In this document: one piece after another, positions 31,280 through 37,277 of the stretch
Layout: every line of letters starts with the position of its first letter
Numbering within the stretch: position 1 is the stretch's first letter
Source of the DNA: Clostridiaceae bacterium UBA6085
GTDB lineage: Bacteria; Bacillota; Clostridia; Clostridiales; Clostridiaceae
Direction of reading: 5' to 3'
Assembly: GCA_002428605.1 (NCBI GenBank)
Contig: DIXH01000082.1
Location: 1 to 37,277, forward strand
Length of the DNA stretch: 37,277 nt
Position numbers and translations under genes: made by a program
The notes under the pieces: model-generated
The model's input: only the letters and a program-made list of their open reading frames with translations
Databases searched by the model: none
Told to the model about the DNA's origin: nothing

Positions 31280-32563
31280 ATGAACATGTTTATAGACATA
31301 GCTGACATATACCTTAAGAGCGGCAGGGGCGGAAACGGCTCGGTTTCCTTCAGGAGAGAGAAATACGTTCCCCTGGGAGGACCGGACGGCGGAGACGGCG
31401 GAAAAGGCGGAGACATCATATTCGAGGTCAATCCCGATTTGACAACACTCCTTGATTTCAAGTACAAGAGGAAGTATGTGGCCGAGGACGGAGTACAAGG
31501 CGGCGCTTCAAGGTCCTACGGAAGGGCAGGAGAGAACCTGATCATAAAGGTTCCTATGGGAACAGTTATCAAAGACAAGGAAACCGGAAAGATAATCGCG
31601 GACCTTTCTAAGAGGGACAGCAGGATCACTGTACTCAGAGGTGGAAGAGGCGGAAAGGGTAACGCAAAGTTTGCGACCCCGACAAGGCAGGCGCCTGATT
31701 TCGCAGAGCCCGGAATGCCTGCGGAGGACAGGACCGTAACCCTTGAGCTGAAGCTTCTTGCTGATGTGGGACTCCTGGGATTCCCGAACGTAGGAAAGTC
31801 TACTCTCCTTTCAAAGGTGACAAAGGCTACCCCTAAGATCGCAAACTACCACTTCACGACACTCACTCCGAACCTCGGAGTTGTAAGCCTTCCTGGAATC
31901 AACCCCTTTGTCATAGCTGACATTCCGGGACTTATCGAAGGTGCCGCTGAAGGTGTTGGACTTGGGATCGCATTCCTGAGGCACATAGAGAGAACAAGGC
32001 TTCTCGTTCATGTGGTTGACATTTCCGGACTTGAAGGCAGGGACCCTTATGAGGACTTCCTGATGATCAATGAAGAGCTTAAAAAATACGATGCCCGTCT
32101 TGCTTCAAGGCCACAGATCATTGCAATGAACAAGTCTGACCTGGTATACGAAGAGAGCATCTTCGAAGATTTCACGGAAAAGATATCAAAGCTCGGCTAC
32201 ACCGACATATACAGGATTTCCGGAGCTACAGGTGCGGGAGTCGACGAACTGCTTAAGGCATGTGCCAGGAAGCTTTCCGAGATCCCGGTAGAAGATACCC
32301 TCTATACGGTCGATGACCTCTTCATTCCTGAAGAGAAGCACTTCACCTATGAGATCAATGTGGATGAAGATGGCGTGTTCGTGGTATCAGGGTCCTTCGT
32401 CGACAGGCTCCTCGATGTCGTCAACGTCGAAAATCCTGATTCCCTCAGATACTTCCACAAGGTCCTCAGGAACAAGGGTGTCCTTGACAAGCTGAAGGAA
32501 ATGGGAATAGGCGACGGAGACACAGTAAGGCTGAACAATTTCGAATTCGAATTCTACGTATAG
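31280..32563 (+). CDS. obg: Obg/CgtA GTPase
   Basis: Essential GTPase in 50S assembly and stringent/stress signalling. 427 residues in three parts. The Gly-rich Obg fold (about 1-158) has LKSGRGGNGSVSFRREKYV and GGPDGGDGGKGG. The G domain (about 160-335) has GFPNVGKST (G1), ADIPGL (G3) and NKSD (G4). The C-terminal OCT domain (about 350-427) has DEDGVFVVSG and DTVRLNNFEFEF; OCT is common in Firmicutes Obg. ATG at 31280 follows GGTGGTGG; ATG at 31286 is also possible. YhbY, NadD and YqeK genes follow closely, as in other Firmicutes. Confidence 0.97.
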   Translation: MNMFIDIADIYLKSGRGGNGSVSFRREKYVPLGGPDGGDGGKGGDIIFEVNPDLTTLLDFKYKRKYVAEDGVQGGASRSYGRAGENLIIKVPMGTVIKDKETGKIIADLSKRDSRITVLRGGRGGKGNAKFATPTRQAPDFAEPGMPAEDRTVTLELKLLADVGLLGFPNVGKSTLLSKVTKATPKIANYHFTTLTPNLGVVSLPGINPFVIADIPGLIEGAAEGVGLGIAFLRHIERTRLLVHVVDISGLEGRDPYEDFLMINEELKKYDARLASRPQIIAMNKSDLVYEESIFEDFTEKISKLGYTDIYRISGATGAGVDELLKACARKLSEIPVEDTLYTVDDLFIPEEKHFTYEINVDEDGVFVVSGSFVDRLLDVVNVENPDSLRYFHKVLRNKGVLDKLKEMGIGDGDTVRLNNFEFEFYV

Positions 32564-32572
32564 GTGGTAAAC

Positions 32573-32866
32573 ATGATAACTACTAAGCAGAGGGCTTACT
32601 TAAGAAGCCTCGCAAACAAGATTGAACCAATATTCCAGCTCGGTAAGGGCGGCATTGAAGCTCCTTTCCTCAGCCAGATCGAAGCGGCACTCGAGAAAAG
32701 GGAGATCATAAAGCTCAGTGTCCTTGATAACAGCGGAATGGATCCAAGGGAAGCATCCGATATGATCTGCTCGGCACTTGGCTGTGAAGGTGTCCAGGTG
32801 ATCGGCAGCAAGATCGTGCTTTACAAGAAAAGCAAGAACAACCCCAAGATAGAACTCCCGCGATGA
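32573..32866 (+). CDS. yhbY: YhbY-family CRM-domain RNA-binding protein
   Basis: 97-residue single CRM domain protein associated with 50S precursors in other bacteria. Motifs: TTKQRAYLRSLANKIEPIFQ and LGKGGIEAPFL with the GKGG loop that contacts RNA, and GSKIVLYKKSK near the end. ATG at 32573 follows AGGTGGT; GTG at 32564, immediately after the obg stop, precedes the site. It overlaps nadD by 4 bases. Confidence 0.93.
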   Translation: MITTKQRAYLRSLANKIEPIFQLGKGGIEAPFLSQIEAALEKREIIKLSVLDNSGMDPREASDMICSALGCEGVQVIGSKIVLYKKSKNNPKIELPR

Positions 32867-33480
32867 TGAAGACGGGGGTACTCGGGGGAACCTTCAACCC
32901 CGTCCACAACGGACATGTCTACATGGCTGTCGAGGCCATAGAAGTACTCGGCCTCGACAGGCTCATAGTAATGCCTAACTACATACCTCCACACAAGAAG
33001 GCTGAAGAAAGGGATCCGGGTCACATCCTGGAGATGCTCCGACTGGCCTTTCTTGGCATTGAAAATATTATTATCTCAGACTATGAGATCCTCAGGGAGG
33101 ATGTCTCCTATACTTACCTTACTATGGAGCACCTCAAGGAGGAGTATCCTCTTGACGAGCTGTTCTTCATCATAGGCGAGGATTCCTTCATAGAATTCTC
33201 AAGATGGAGGGAACCAGGAAGGATCCTCGGTTCTGCCAGGCTCGCCGTATTTGAAAGAAGGTCCTATCCTCACGAAATGAGAAAGGAAGCTCTTGAATTC
33301 GTGCATTCACTTGGCCAGGAGCCCCTGATGCTCGACTCACTCATACTTGAGATATCCTCAAGCGATGCAAGGAGAAGGGTGTATGAAGGAAGAAGCATAC
33401 GGTTCATGGTCCCGGAGCGGGTTGAGACCTATATATCTGACAACAACCTTTACGGAGGCAAAAATGTGGACAGAACCTGA
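32863..33480 (+). CDS. nadD: Nicotinate-nucleotide adenylyltransferase
   Basis: Joins nicotinate mononucleotide and ATP to give deamido-NAD, a committed step to NAD. 205 residues. GVLGGTFNPVHNGHVYMA is the nucleotidyltransferase signature with its HxGH-type motif, and EISSSDARRRV near 161 replaces the common SSTxIR. There is no clear ribosome binding site; the start overlaps the yhbY stop (ATGATG), so translation is coupled. YqeK begins inside its last codons. Confidence 0.95.
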   Translation: MMKTGVLGGTFNPVHNGHVYMAVEAIEVLGLDRLIVMPNYIPPHKKAEERDPGHILEMLRLAFLGIENIIISDYEILREDVSYTYLTMEHLKEEYPLDELFFIIGEDSFIEFSRWREPGRILGSARLAVFERRSYPHEMRKEALEFVHSLGQEPLMLDSLILEISSSDARRRVYEGRSIRFMVPERVETYISDNNLYGGKNVDRT

Positions 33481-34042
33481 GATTGACGCATACATAAGGA
33501 AACATCTCAAGGAAGGCAGGTATCTTCATACACTGAGGGTGGTGAAAGCCAGCGGTGAGCTTGCTTCTCTCCACGGGCTGGACGTAAAAAAGGCGAGGCT
33601 TGCCGCATATCTCCATGACAGTCAGAAGTTCCGCAAAGAGAATGAACTCAGGGAGTACCTTTCGAGCCACCCTGAAGGGAGAAGAGAATCGACACGGCCT
33701 GCAGAAGTCCTGCATGGATTTGCTGCTGCGGTCTTCGCAGAAACCGAAGCTGGAATTTCCGATCCCGAGATCCTTGATGCCATAAGATGGCACACCACAG
33801 GCACAGCCGGAATGTGCGACCTTGCGAAGGTTGTGTTCCTTGCTGACATGATAGAGGAGGACCGGGATTTCAAGGGCATAGATGCCCTCAGGAAGCTTTC
33901 AGGCAAGGACCTTGATTCCGCAATGCTTTTCGGTCTAGACCTGAGCCTGTCGTACCTGATAAGGTCAGGAAAGTACATAGATCCTGATACCCTGAACGCA
34001 AGGAACCATTTCCTGGTACTTCTCAGGGACAGGACAGGGTAA
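33464..34042 (+). CDS. yqeK: YqeK-family HD-domain hydrolase (probable Ap4A hydrolase)
   Basis: HD-domain metalloenzyme; YqeK proteins from Firmicutes hydrolyse diadenosine tetraphosphate to two ADP. 192 residues. RYLHTLRVVKASGELA contributes the first His, AAYLHDSQKF the HD pair, and later HGFAA and RWHTTGTAGM more ligands, matching the family. ATG at 33464 is 5 bases after GGAGG and overlaps nadD by 17 bases. The RsfS gene that often follows yqeK is not here; a pseudouridine synthase gene follows instead. Confidence 0.92.
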   Translation: MWTEPEIDAYIRKHLKEGRYLHTLRVVKASGELASLHGLDVKKARLAAYLHDSQKFRKENELREYLSSHPEGRRESTRPAEVLHGFAAAVFAETEAGISDPEILDAIRWHTTGTAGMCDLAKVVFLADMIEEDRDFKGIDALRKLSGKDLDSAMLFGLDLSLSYLIRSGKYIDPDTLNARNHFLVLLRDRTG

Positions 34043-34066
34043 ACATCAGAAAATGGAGGCAATTGC

Positions 34067-34969
34067 ATGGACAGGATAAATATGACTATACCGGAGCTTC
34101 ATCACGGAAAAAAGATCAGGGAATTCCTGAAGGACCAGATGAAGCTGTCCTCAAGGCTGATCAAGAGGAGCGCCATGGATGGAAGGATACACGTCAATGG
34201 CGGCAGGGTAAGGCTTGACTACATCCTCCGGGAGGGCGATGAGATTGATGTCCTTCTGGATGCAGAAGAGGTCCAGCACATCGAGCCTGAGGACATTCCG
34301 ATCGAAGTCATCTATGAGGATGCATCTATGCTTGTCCTGAGCAAGGACCCCGGAATGGTCGTGCATCCAACTAAGAGCTACCAGTCAGGGACGCTTGCCA
34401 ATGCTGCGATCCACCATTTCAGGGCGAAGGGGGAGCCTACCATCGTCAGGCTTGTCTCAAGGCTCGACATGGACACTTCAGGGCTCATCATACTGGCAAA
34501 GAACCAGTTCATCCATTCGAGGATGTCAGACCTGATGCAGGAGGACAAGGTGGACAAATGGTACCTATCTGTAGTCAGGGGAGATTTTCCTGACGATATC
34601 GAAAGGATAGACCTTCCAATCTTCAGGGATCCTGACGGTCCATATCAGAGGGTGATCGATGAAAGGGGTCAGAGGAGCATAACAGAGGTCTCTGTGCTTG
34701 AACGGGCAAATGGCTACAGCCTGCTTCGCCTGAAGCTTCTTACAGGCAGGACCCACCAGATAAGGGTACACCTGTCTCATCTTGGCTTTCCTGTCCTCGG
34801 GGATACCCTTTACGGAACAGGATCTGACATGATCAGCAGGCAGGCGCTGCATGCACATGAATTGATGTTCAGCCATCCCATGACAGGCGATAATCTTGAC
34901 CTGAAAGCGCCGCTTAAGCAGGATATGGCCGAGCTTCTGAAAAAAATCGGATTCCGTACAGAAGCATAG
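34067..34969 (+). CDS. RluA-family pseudouridine synthase (RluD-like)
   Basis: Isomerises specific uridines in 23S rRNA or tRNA; target not determinable. 300 residues: an S4 RNA-binding domain at about 15-75 (SSRLIKRSAMDGRIHVNGGR), then the catalytic domain with VSRLDMDTSGLIILAKN (catalytic Asp134) and GRTHQIRVHLSHLGFPVLGD. ATG is 8 bases behind GGAGG. Its place at the end of the obg-yqeK group fits ribosome maturation. A terminator lies 60 bases downstream. Confidence 0.94.
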   Translation: MDRINMTIPELHHGKKIREFLKDQMKLSSRLIKRSAMDGRIHVNGGRVRLDYILREGDEIDVLLDAEEVQHIEPEDIPIEVIYEDASMLVLSKDPGMVVHPTKSYQSGTLANAAIHHFRAKGEPTIVRLVSRLDMDTSGLIILAKNQFIHSRMSDLMQEDKVDKWYLSVVRGDFPDDIERIDLPIFRDPDGPYQRVIDERGQRSITEVSVLERANGYSLLRLKLLTGRTHQIRVHLSHLGFPVLGDTLYGTGSDMISRQALHAHELMFSHPMTGDNLDLKAPLKQDMAELLKKIGFRTEA

Positions 34970-34976
34970 ACAAGAA

Positions 34977-35006
34977 TTTACATATTATATCAAATTGCGA
35001 TATAAT
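34977..35006 (+). promoter_or_regulatory. Promoter just upstream of a terminator in the glgB leader region
   Basis: TTTACA, 18 bases, TATAAT; 11 of 12 consensus bases. Transcription would start near 35013 and meet the terminator at 35030-35054. Confidence 0.65.
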
Positions 35007-35029
35007 GGAAGTGGAATATTCAGCCTCAA

Positions 35030-35054
35030 GAGGCGGTAGCCGCTTCCTTTTTTT
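35030..35054 (+). terminator. Intrinsic terminator between the pseudouridine synthase gene and glgB
   Basis: GAGGCGG pairs with CCGCTTC (one wobble) around TAG, followed by seven T at 35048-35054. A competing hairpin, GCCT-CAAG-AGGC (35023-35034), shares its left arm. Confidence 0.82.
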
Positions 35055-35056
35055 GC

Positions 35057-35117
35057 CTTCAAATGGCTGTATTATGCAAAGTGTGAGTATAAAAGACGCT
35101 TCAAATATGGTATTATG
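35057..35117 (+). repeat. Pair of direct repeats in the glgB promoter region
   Basis: CTTCAAATGGCTGTATTATG (35057-35076) and CTTCAAATATGGTATTATG (35099-35117), 42 bases apart start to start, about four helical turns. Both end in a -10-like TATTAT. Confidence 0.65.
35108..35116 (+). promoter_or_regulatory. Extended -10 promoter candidate for glgB
   Basis: TGG-TATTAT inside the second direct repeat; no -35 of note. Transcription would start near 35123 and leave a leader of about 120 bases. Confidence 0.45.
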
Positions 35118-35122
35118 GGTTT

Positions 35123-35136
35123 AGAAAGCGTTATCA
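35123..35136 (+). promoter_or_regulatory. CcpA cre-like site before glgB
   Basis: AGAAAGCGTTATCA matches the cre consensus TGWAANCGNTNWCA at 13 of 14 positions (A for the first T). It would cover the predicted start site, a repressing position. Confidence 0.55.
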
Positions 35137-35246
35137 TGAAAGAAAATGTTAAAATAACCAGTTTGATAATCAAAATATCGCATTTTATGCATTCGTGCAA
35201 AGCAAATGATTATCGATCGGCCCAATATGACCCATGGAGGTAGCAT

Positions 35247-37166
35247 ATGGCAGCAGGTACGGACAGCATGGAAATGTCCATGAATACCGAGTTCAATCAT
35301 TTTCTTTTCAATTCAGGTGAACATCTTCGGAGCTATGAGTTCATGGGGGCACATGTGCTGACCATTGATGGAGTATCAGGCGTGCAGTTCACCGTATGGG
35401 CTCCAAATGCCAGGCTCGTCCACCTGTCAGGAGATTTCAACAGCTGGGCAAAGACTGATATGAAGCTTGTTGGAGCTGCCGGCATATGGTCGGTGTTCCT
35501 ACCGGGTATAACCGAGGGAACCGCATACAAATACATCATAGTTACTCAGGACGGGAGGGAGCTTTACAAGAGCGATCCCTATGCATTCTGGTCTGAAGTC
35601 AGGCCGAAGACAGCATCTGTAATAAAGGACCTTACGGGCTTCCAATGGACCGATGAAGCCTTCTACGAGGCAAAGAGGGCAAATCCGATAAAAAGGTCAC
35701 CTGTGAACATATACGAGCTACATGCAGGCTCCTGGAAGCGCCACTGGGACGGAAGATACTTCACGTACTCTGAGCTTGCTGCCGACCTTGTGCCTTATGT
35801 CAGGGAGATGGGATACACCCATATAGAGCTCATGCCGCTGATGGAGCATCCTCTGGACGATTCCTGGGGATACCAGATCACCGGTTACTTCAGCGCCACC
35901 TCAAGGTTCGGAGAGCCGAAGGAGCTTATGGCTTTTGTGGACAAGTGCCATGAAGAGGGGATAGGCGTAATAATGGACTGGGTTCCGGCCCATTTCTGCA
36001 GGGATGCCCACGGGCTTTATATGTTCGATGGCACTCCTACCTATGAGTACCCGGACCCCAACAAGGCGAACAATAACAGATGGGGTACCACCCATTTCGA
36101 CTTCGGGAAATCCCAGGTACAGACCTTCCTCATATCAAATGCGATCTTCTGGCTTGAGATGTATCATATCGACGGTCTGAGGGTCGACGCTGTATCAAGC
36201 ATGCTTTACCTTGACTACGACGACGGTCCCTGGACACCTAACATCTATGGAGGCAACACAAACCTCGAGGCAGTGGATTTCCTGAAGAAGCTGAACAAGA
36301 AGGTACTGAAGGAATATCCTGAAGCACTCATGATAGCTGAGGAGAGCACAGCATTCCCGAAGATCACCCATCCGGTGAAGGACGGAGGTCTGGGATTCAC
36401 TTTCAAGTGGAACATGGGATGGATGAATGATACACTGAAATATTTCAGCCTCGACCCGATGTACAGGAAGTATCACCATAACCTTATAACCTTCTCCTTC
36501 ATGTACATCTTCAGCGAAAACTTCATGCTTGCACTTTCCCATGACGAGGTAGTCCACGGCAAGGGCTCGCTTCTGAACAAGATGCCCGGCGACGAGAGGA
36601 TGAAGTTTGCAGGTCTTCGGACACTTATGGCATATATGATGTGCCATCCTGGCAAGAAGCTGAATTTCATGGGCAGCGAGATAGCACAGTGGCTGGAATG
36701 GAGATTCAGGGAAGGGCTGGAATGGGTCGCCCTGCAGCATGAGACCCACCAGAAGCACATTGCTTTCATGAAGGAGCTGAACCAGATCTACCTTGAAAGG
36801 AAATGCCTTCACGAGGTCGACGACTCATATGACGGCATCGACATACTTGATGCTGACAACAAGGACCACAGCCTTTTCACCTTCATAAGATATGCCAGGG
36901 ACAGGAATGATTTTCTGATTGTGGCGTGCAACTTCACTCCCGTACAGAGGGATGATGTGAGGATAGGGGTACCCTTTGAAGGTGACTATGCGGAGCTCCT
37001 TAATACGGAGCTTGAGAAACACGGAGGAACCTGGAAATATTCCAAGGATAAATATACAACAGACAAAGTGCCTCAAGACAAGAAGCAGTATTCTATCCAG
37101 GTCATACTGCCGCCATTATCCGTACTGATAATCGAACCCAAGAAGATCAAGGAGGTAACAATATGA
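35247..37166 (+). CDS. glgB: 1,4-alpha-glucan branching enzyme
   Basis: Makes alpha-1,6 branches in glycogen by cutting and re-attaching alpha-1,4 chains. 639 residues. A CBM48 domain lies at about 30-125 (VQFTVWAPNARLVHLSGDFN), then the GH13 barrel: MDWVPAHFCRD (region I), GLRVDAVSSMLYLDY with nucleophile Asp314 (region II), MIAEESTAFP with the acid Glu at 365-366 (region III) and LSHDEVVHGKGSLL (region IV). A beta-sandwich C domain ends the protein. ATG is 6 bases behind GGAGGT. It overlaps glgC by 4 bases. It is the first gene of a glycogen operon with an elaborate upstream region. Confidence 0.97.
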   Translation: MAAGTDSMEMSMNTEFNHFLFNSGEHLRSYEFMGAHVLTIDGVSGVQFTVWAPNARLVHLSGDFNSWAKTDMKLVGAAGIWSVFLPGITEGTAYKYIIVTQDGRELYKSDPYAFWSEVRPKTASVIKDLTGFQWTDEAFYEAKRANPIKRSPVNIYELHAGSWKRHWDGRYFTYSELAADLVPYVREMGYTHIELMPLMEHPLDDSWGYQITGYFSATSRFGEPKELMAFVDKCHEEGIGVIMDWVPAHFCRDAHGLYMFDGTPTYEYPDPNKANNNRWGTTHFDFGKSQVQTFLISNAIFWLEMYHIDGLRVDAVSSMLYLDYDDGPWTPNIYGGNTNLEAVDFLKKLNKKVLKEYPEALMIAEESTAFPKITHPVKDGGLGFTFKWNMGWMNDTLKYFSLDPMYRKYHHNLITFSFMYIFSENFMLALSHDEVVHGKGSLLNKMPGDERMKFAGLRTLMAYMMCHPGKKLNFMGSEIAQWLEWRFREGLEWVALQHETHQKHIAFMKELNQIYLERKCLHEVDDSYDGIDILDADNKDHSLFTFIRYARDRNDFLIVACNFTPVQRDDVRIGVPFEGDYAELLNTELEKHGGTWKYSKDKYTTDKVPQDKKQYSIQVILPPLSVLIIEPKKIKEVTI

Positions 37167-37277
37167 AAAAGGAAATGATAGCCATGATTCTGGCAGGCGG
37201 CCAGGGAACAAGGCTGGGGAAGTTCACCAAGAGCATTGCGAAGCCTGCGGTACCATTTGGAGGCAAGTACAGGATCA
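37163..37277 (+). CDS. glgC: Glucose-1-phosphate adenylyltransferase, cut by window end
   Basis: Makes ADP-glucose, the glucosyl donor for glycogen. Only the first 38 codons are present. They contain MIAMILAGGQGTRLG, the nucleotide-binding signature of sugar nucleotidyltransferases, and SIAKPAVPFGGKYRI, which is specific for GlgC-type proteins. AAGGAGGT lies 6 bases upstream of ATG, which overlaps the glgB stop (ATGA). The rest lies beyond the window. Confidence 0.93.
   Translation, partial: MKKEMIAMILAGGQGTRLGKFTKSIAKPAVPFGGKYRI

Noticed and set aside
36195..36812. Minus-strand frame of 205 codons inside glgB
   Set aside because: Lies wholly opposite conserved glgB catalytic regions and has no recognisable domain or start signals.
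1..37277. CRISPR arrays, insertion sequences, prophage, tRNA or rRNA genes
   Set aside because: Looked for short regular repeats, transposase motifs, integrase motifs and tRNA-like elements while reading; none found. The in-gene repeats at 9352-10242 are protein repeats, not a CRISPR array.

Overview
The window looks like a chromosomal segment of a low-to-moderate GC Gram-positive anaerobe, most likely class Clostridia. Three things point there: the gene orders maf-radC-mreBCD-minCDE-rodA and rng-rplU-prp-rpmA-obg-yhbY-nadD-yqeK; an L27 with a cleavable N-terminal extension next to its Prp protease; and a rubrerythrin. Arginine is mostly AGG/AGA, ribosome binding sites are strong (GGAGG), and TTG starts are frequent. 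I cannot name the genus. I see no phage, insertion sequence, CRISPR array, tRNA or rRNA. The segment reads as core genome with a few accessory operons.

Layout. (1) 1-2.6 kb: a secreted coiled-coil NlpC/P60 cell-wall hydrolase, with a WalR-type box upstream, and a DUF697-type GTPase. (2) 2.6-3.5 kb, minus strand: a GNAT acetyltransferase overlapping a dCMP deaminase. (3) 3.7-10.6 kb: a polyphosphate cluster with a tandem-domain PPK2 (PAP type), an exopolyphosphatase (minus strand), PPK1, and directly behind ppk1 an unrecognised acidic protein with five repeats of about 50 residues. (4) 10.6-14.3 kb: a YhaO/YhaN (SbcD/SbcC-like) nuclease-ATPase pair with a strong promoter and a LexA-like palindrome at the start site. 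(5) 14.4-19.2 kb: a CBS protein, then an S1-domain protein, an aminoacyl-histidine dipeptidase, a sulfurtransferase and an aromatic-acid-exporter-like membrane protein, apparently one transcription unit. (6) 19.3-20.7 kb, minus strand: a FetAB-like ABC transporter.

(7) 21.0-21.6 kb: rubrerythrin behind a near-perfect PerR box. (8) 21.9-28.7 kb: Maf, RadC, MreBCD, then MinCDE and RodA, the rod-shape and division-site machinery, without the PBP2 gene often found between mreD and minC. (9) 28.7-35.0 kb: RNase G/E, L21 behind an L21-type leader, Prp, L27, Obg, YhbY, NadD, YqeK and an RluA-family pseudouridine synthase; ribosome biogenesis plus NAD synthesis. (10) 35.0-37.3 kb: a complex regulatory region (short promoter-terminator unit, 20-base direct repeats, CcpA cre-like site), then glgB and the start of glgC, the beginning of a glycogen operon cut by the window end.

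The best candidates for something undescribed are the acidic repeat protein tied to PPK1 and the control region in front of glgB. The four operator predictions (WalR, LexA, PerR, CcpA) each fit the function of the gene downstream, but they rest on motif reading alone.
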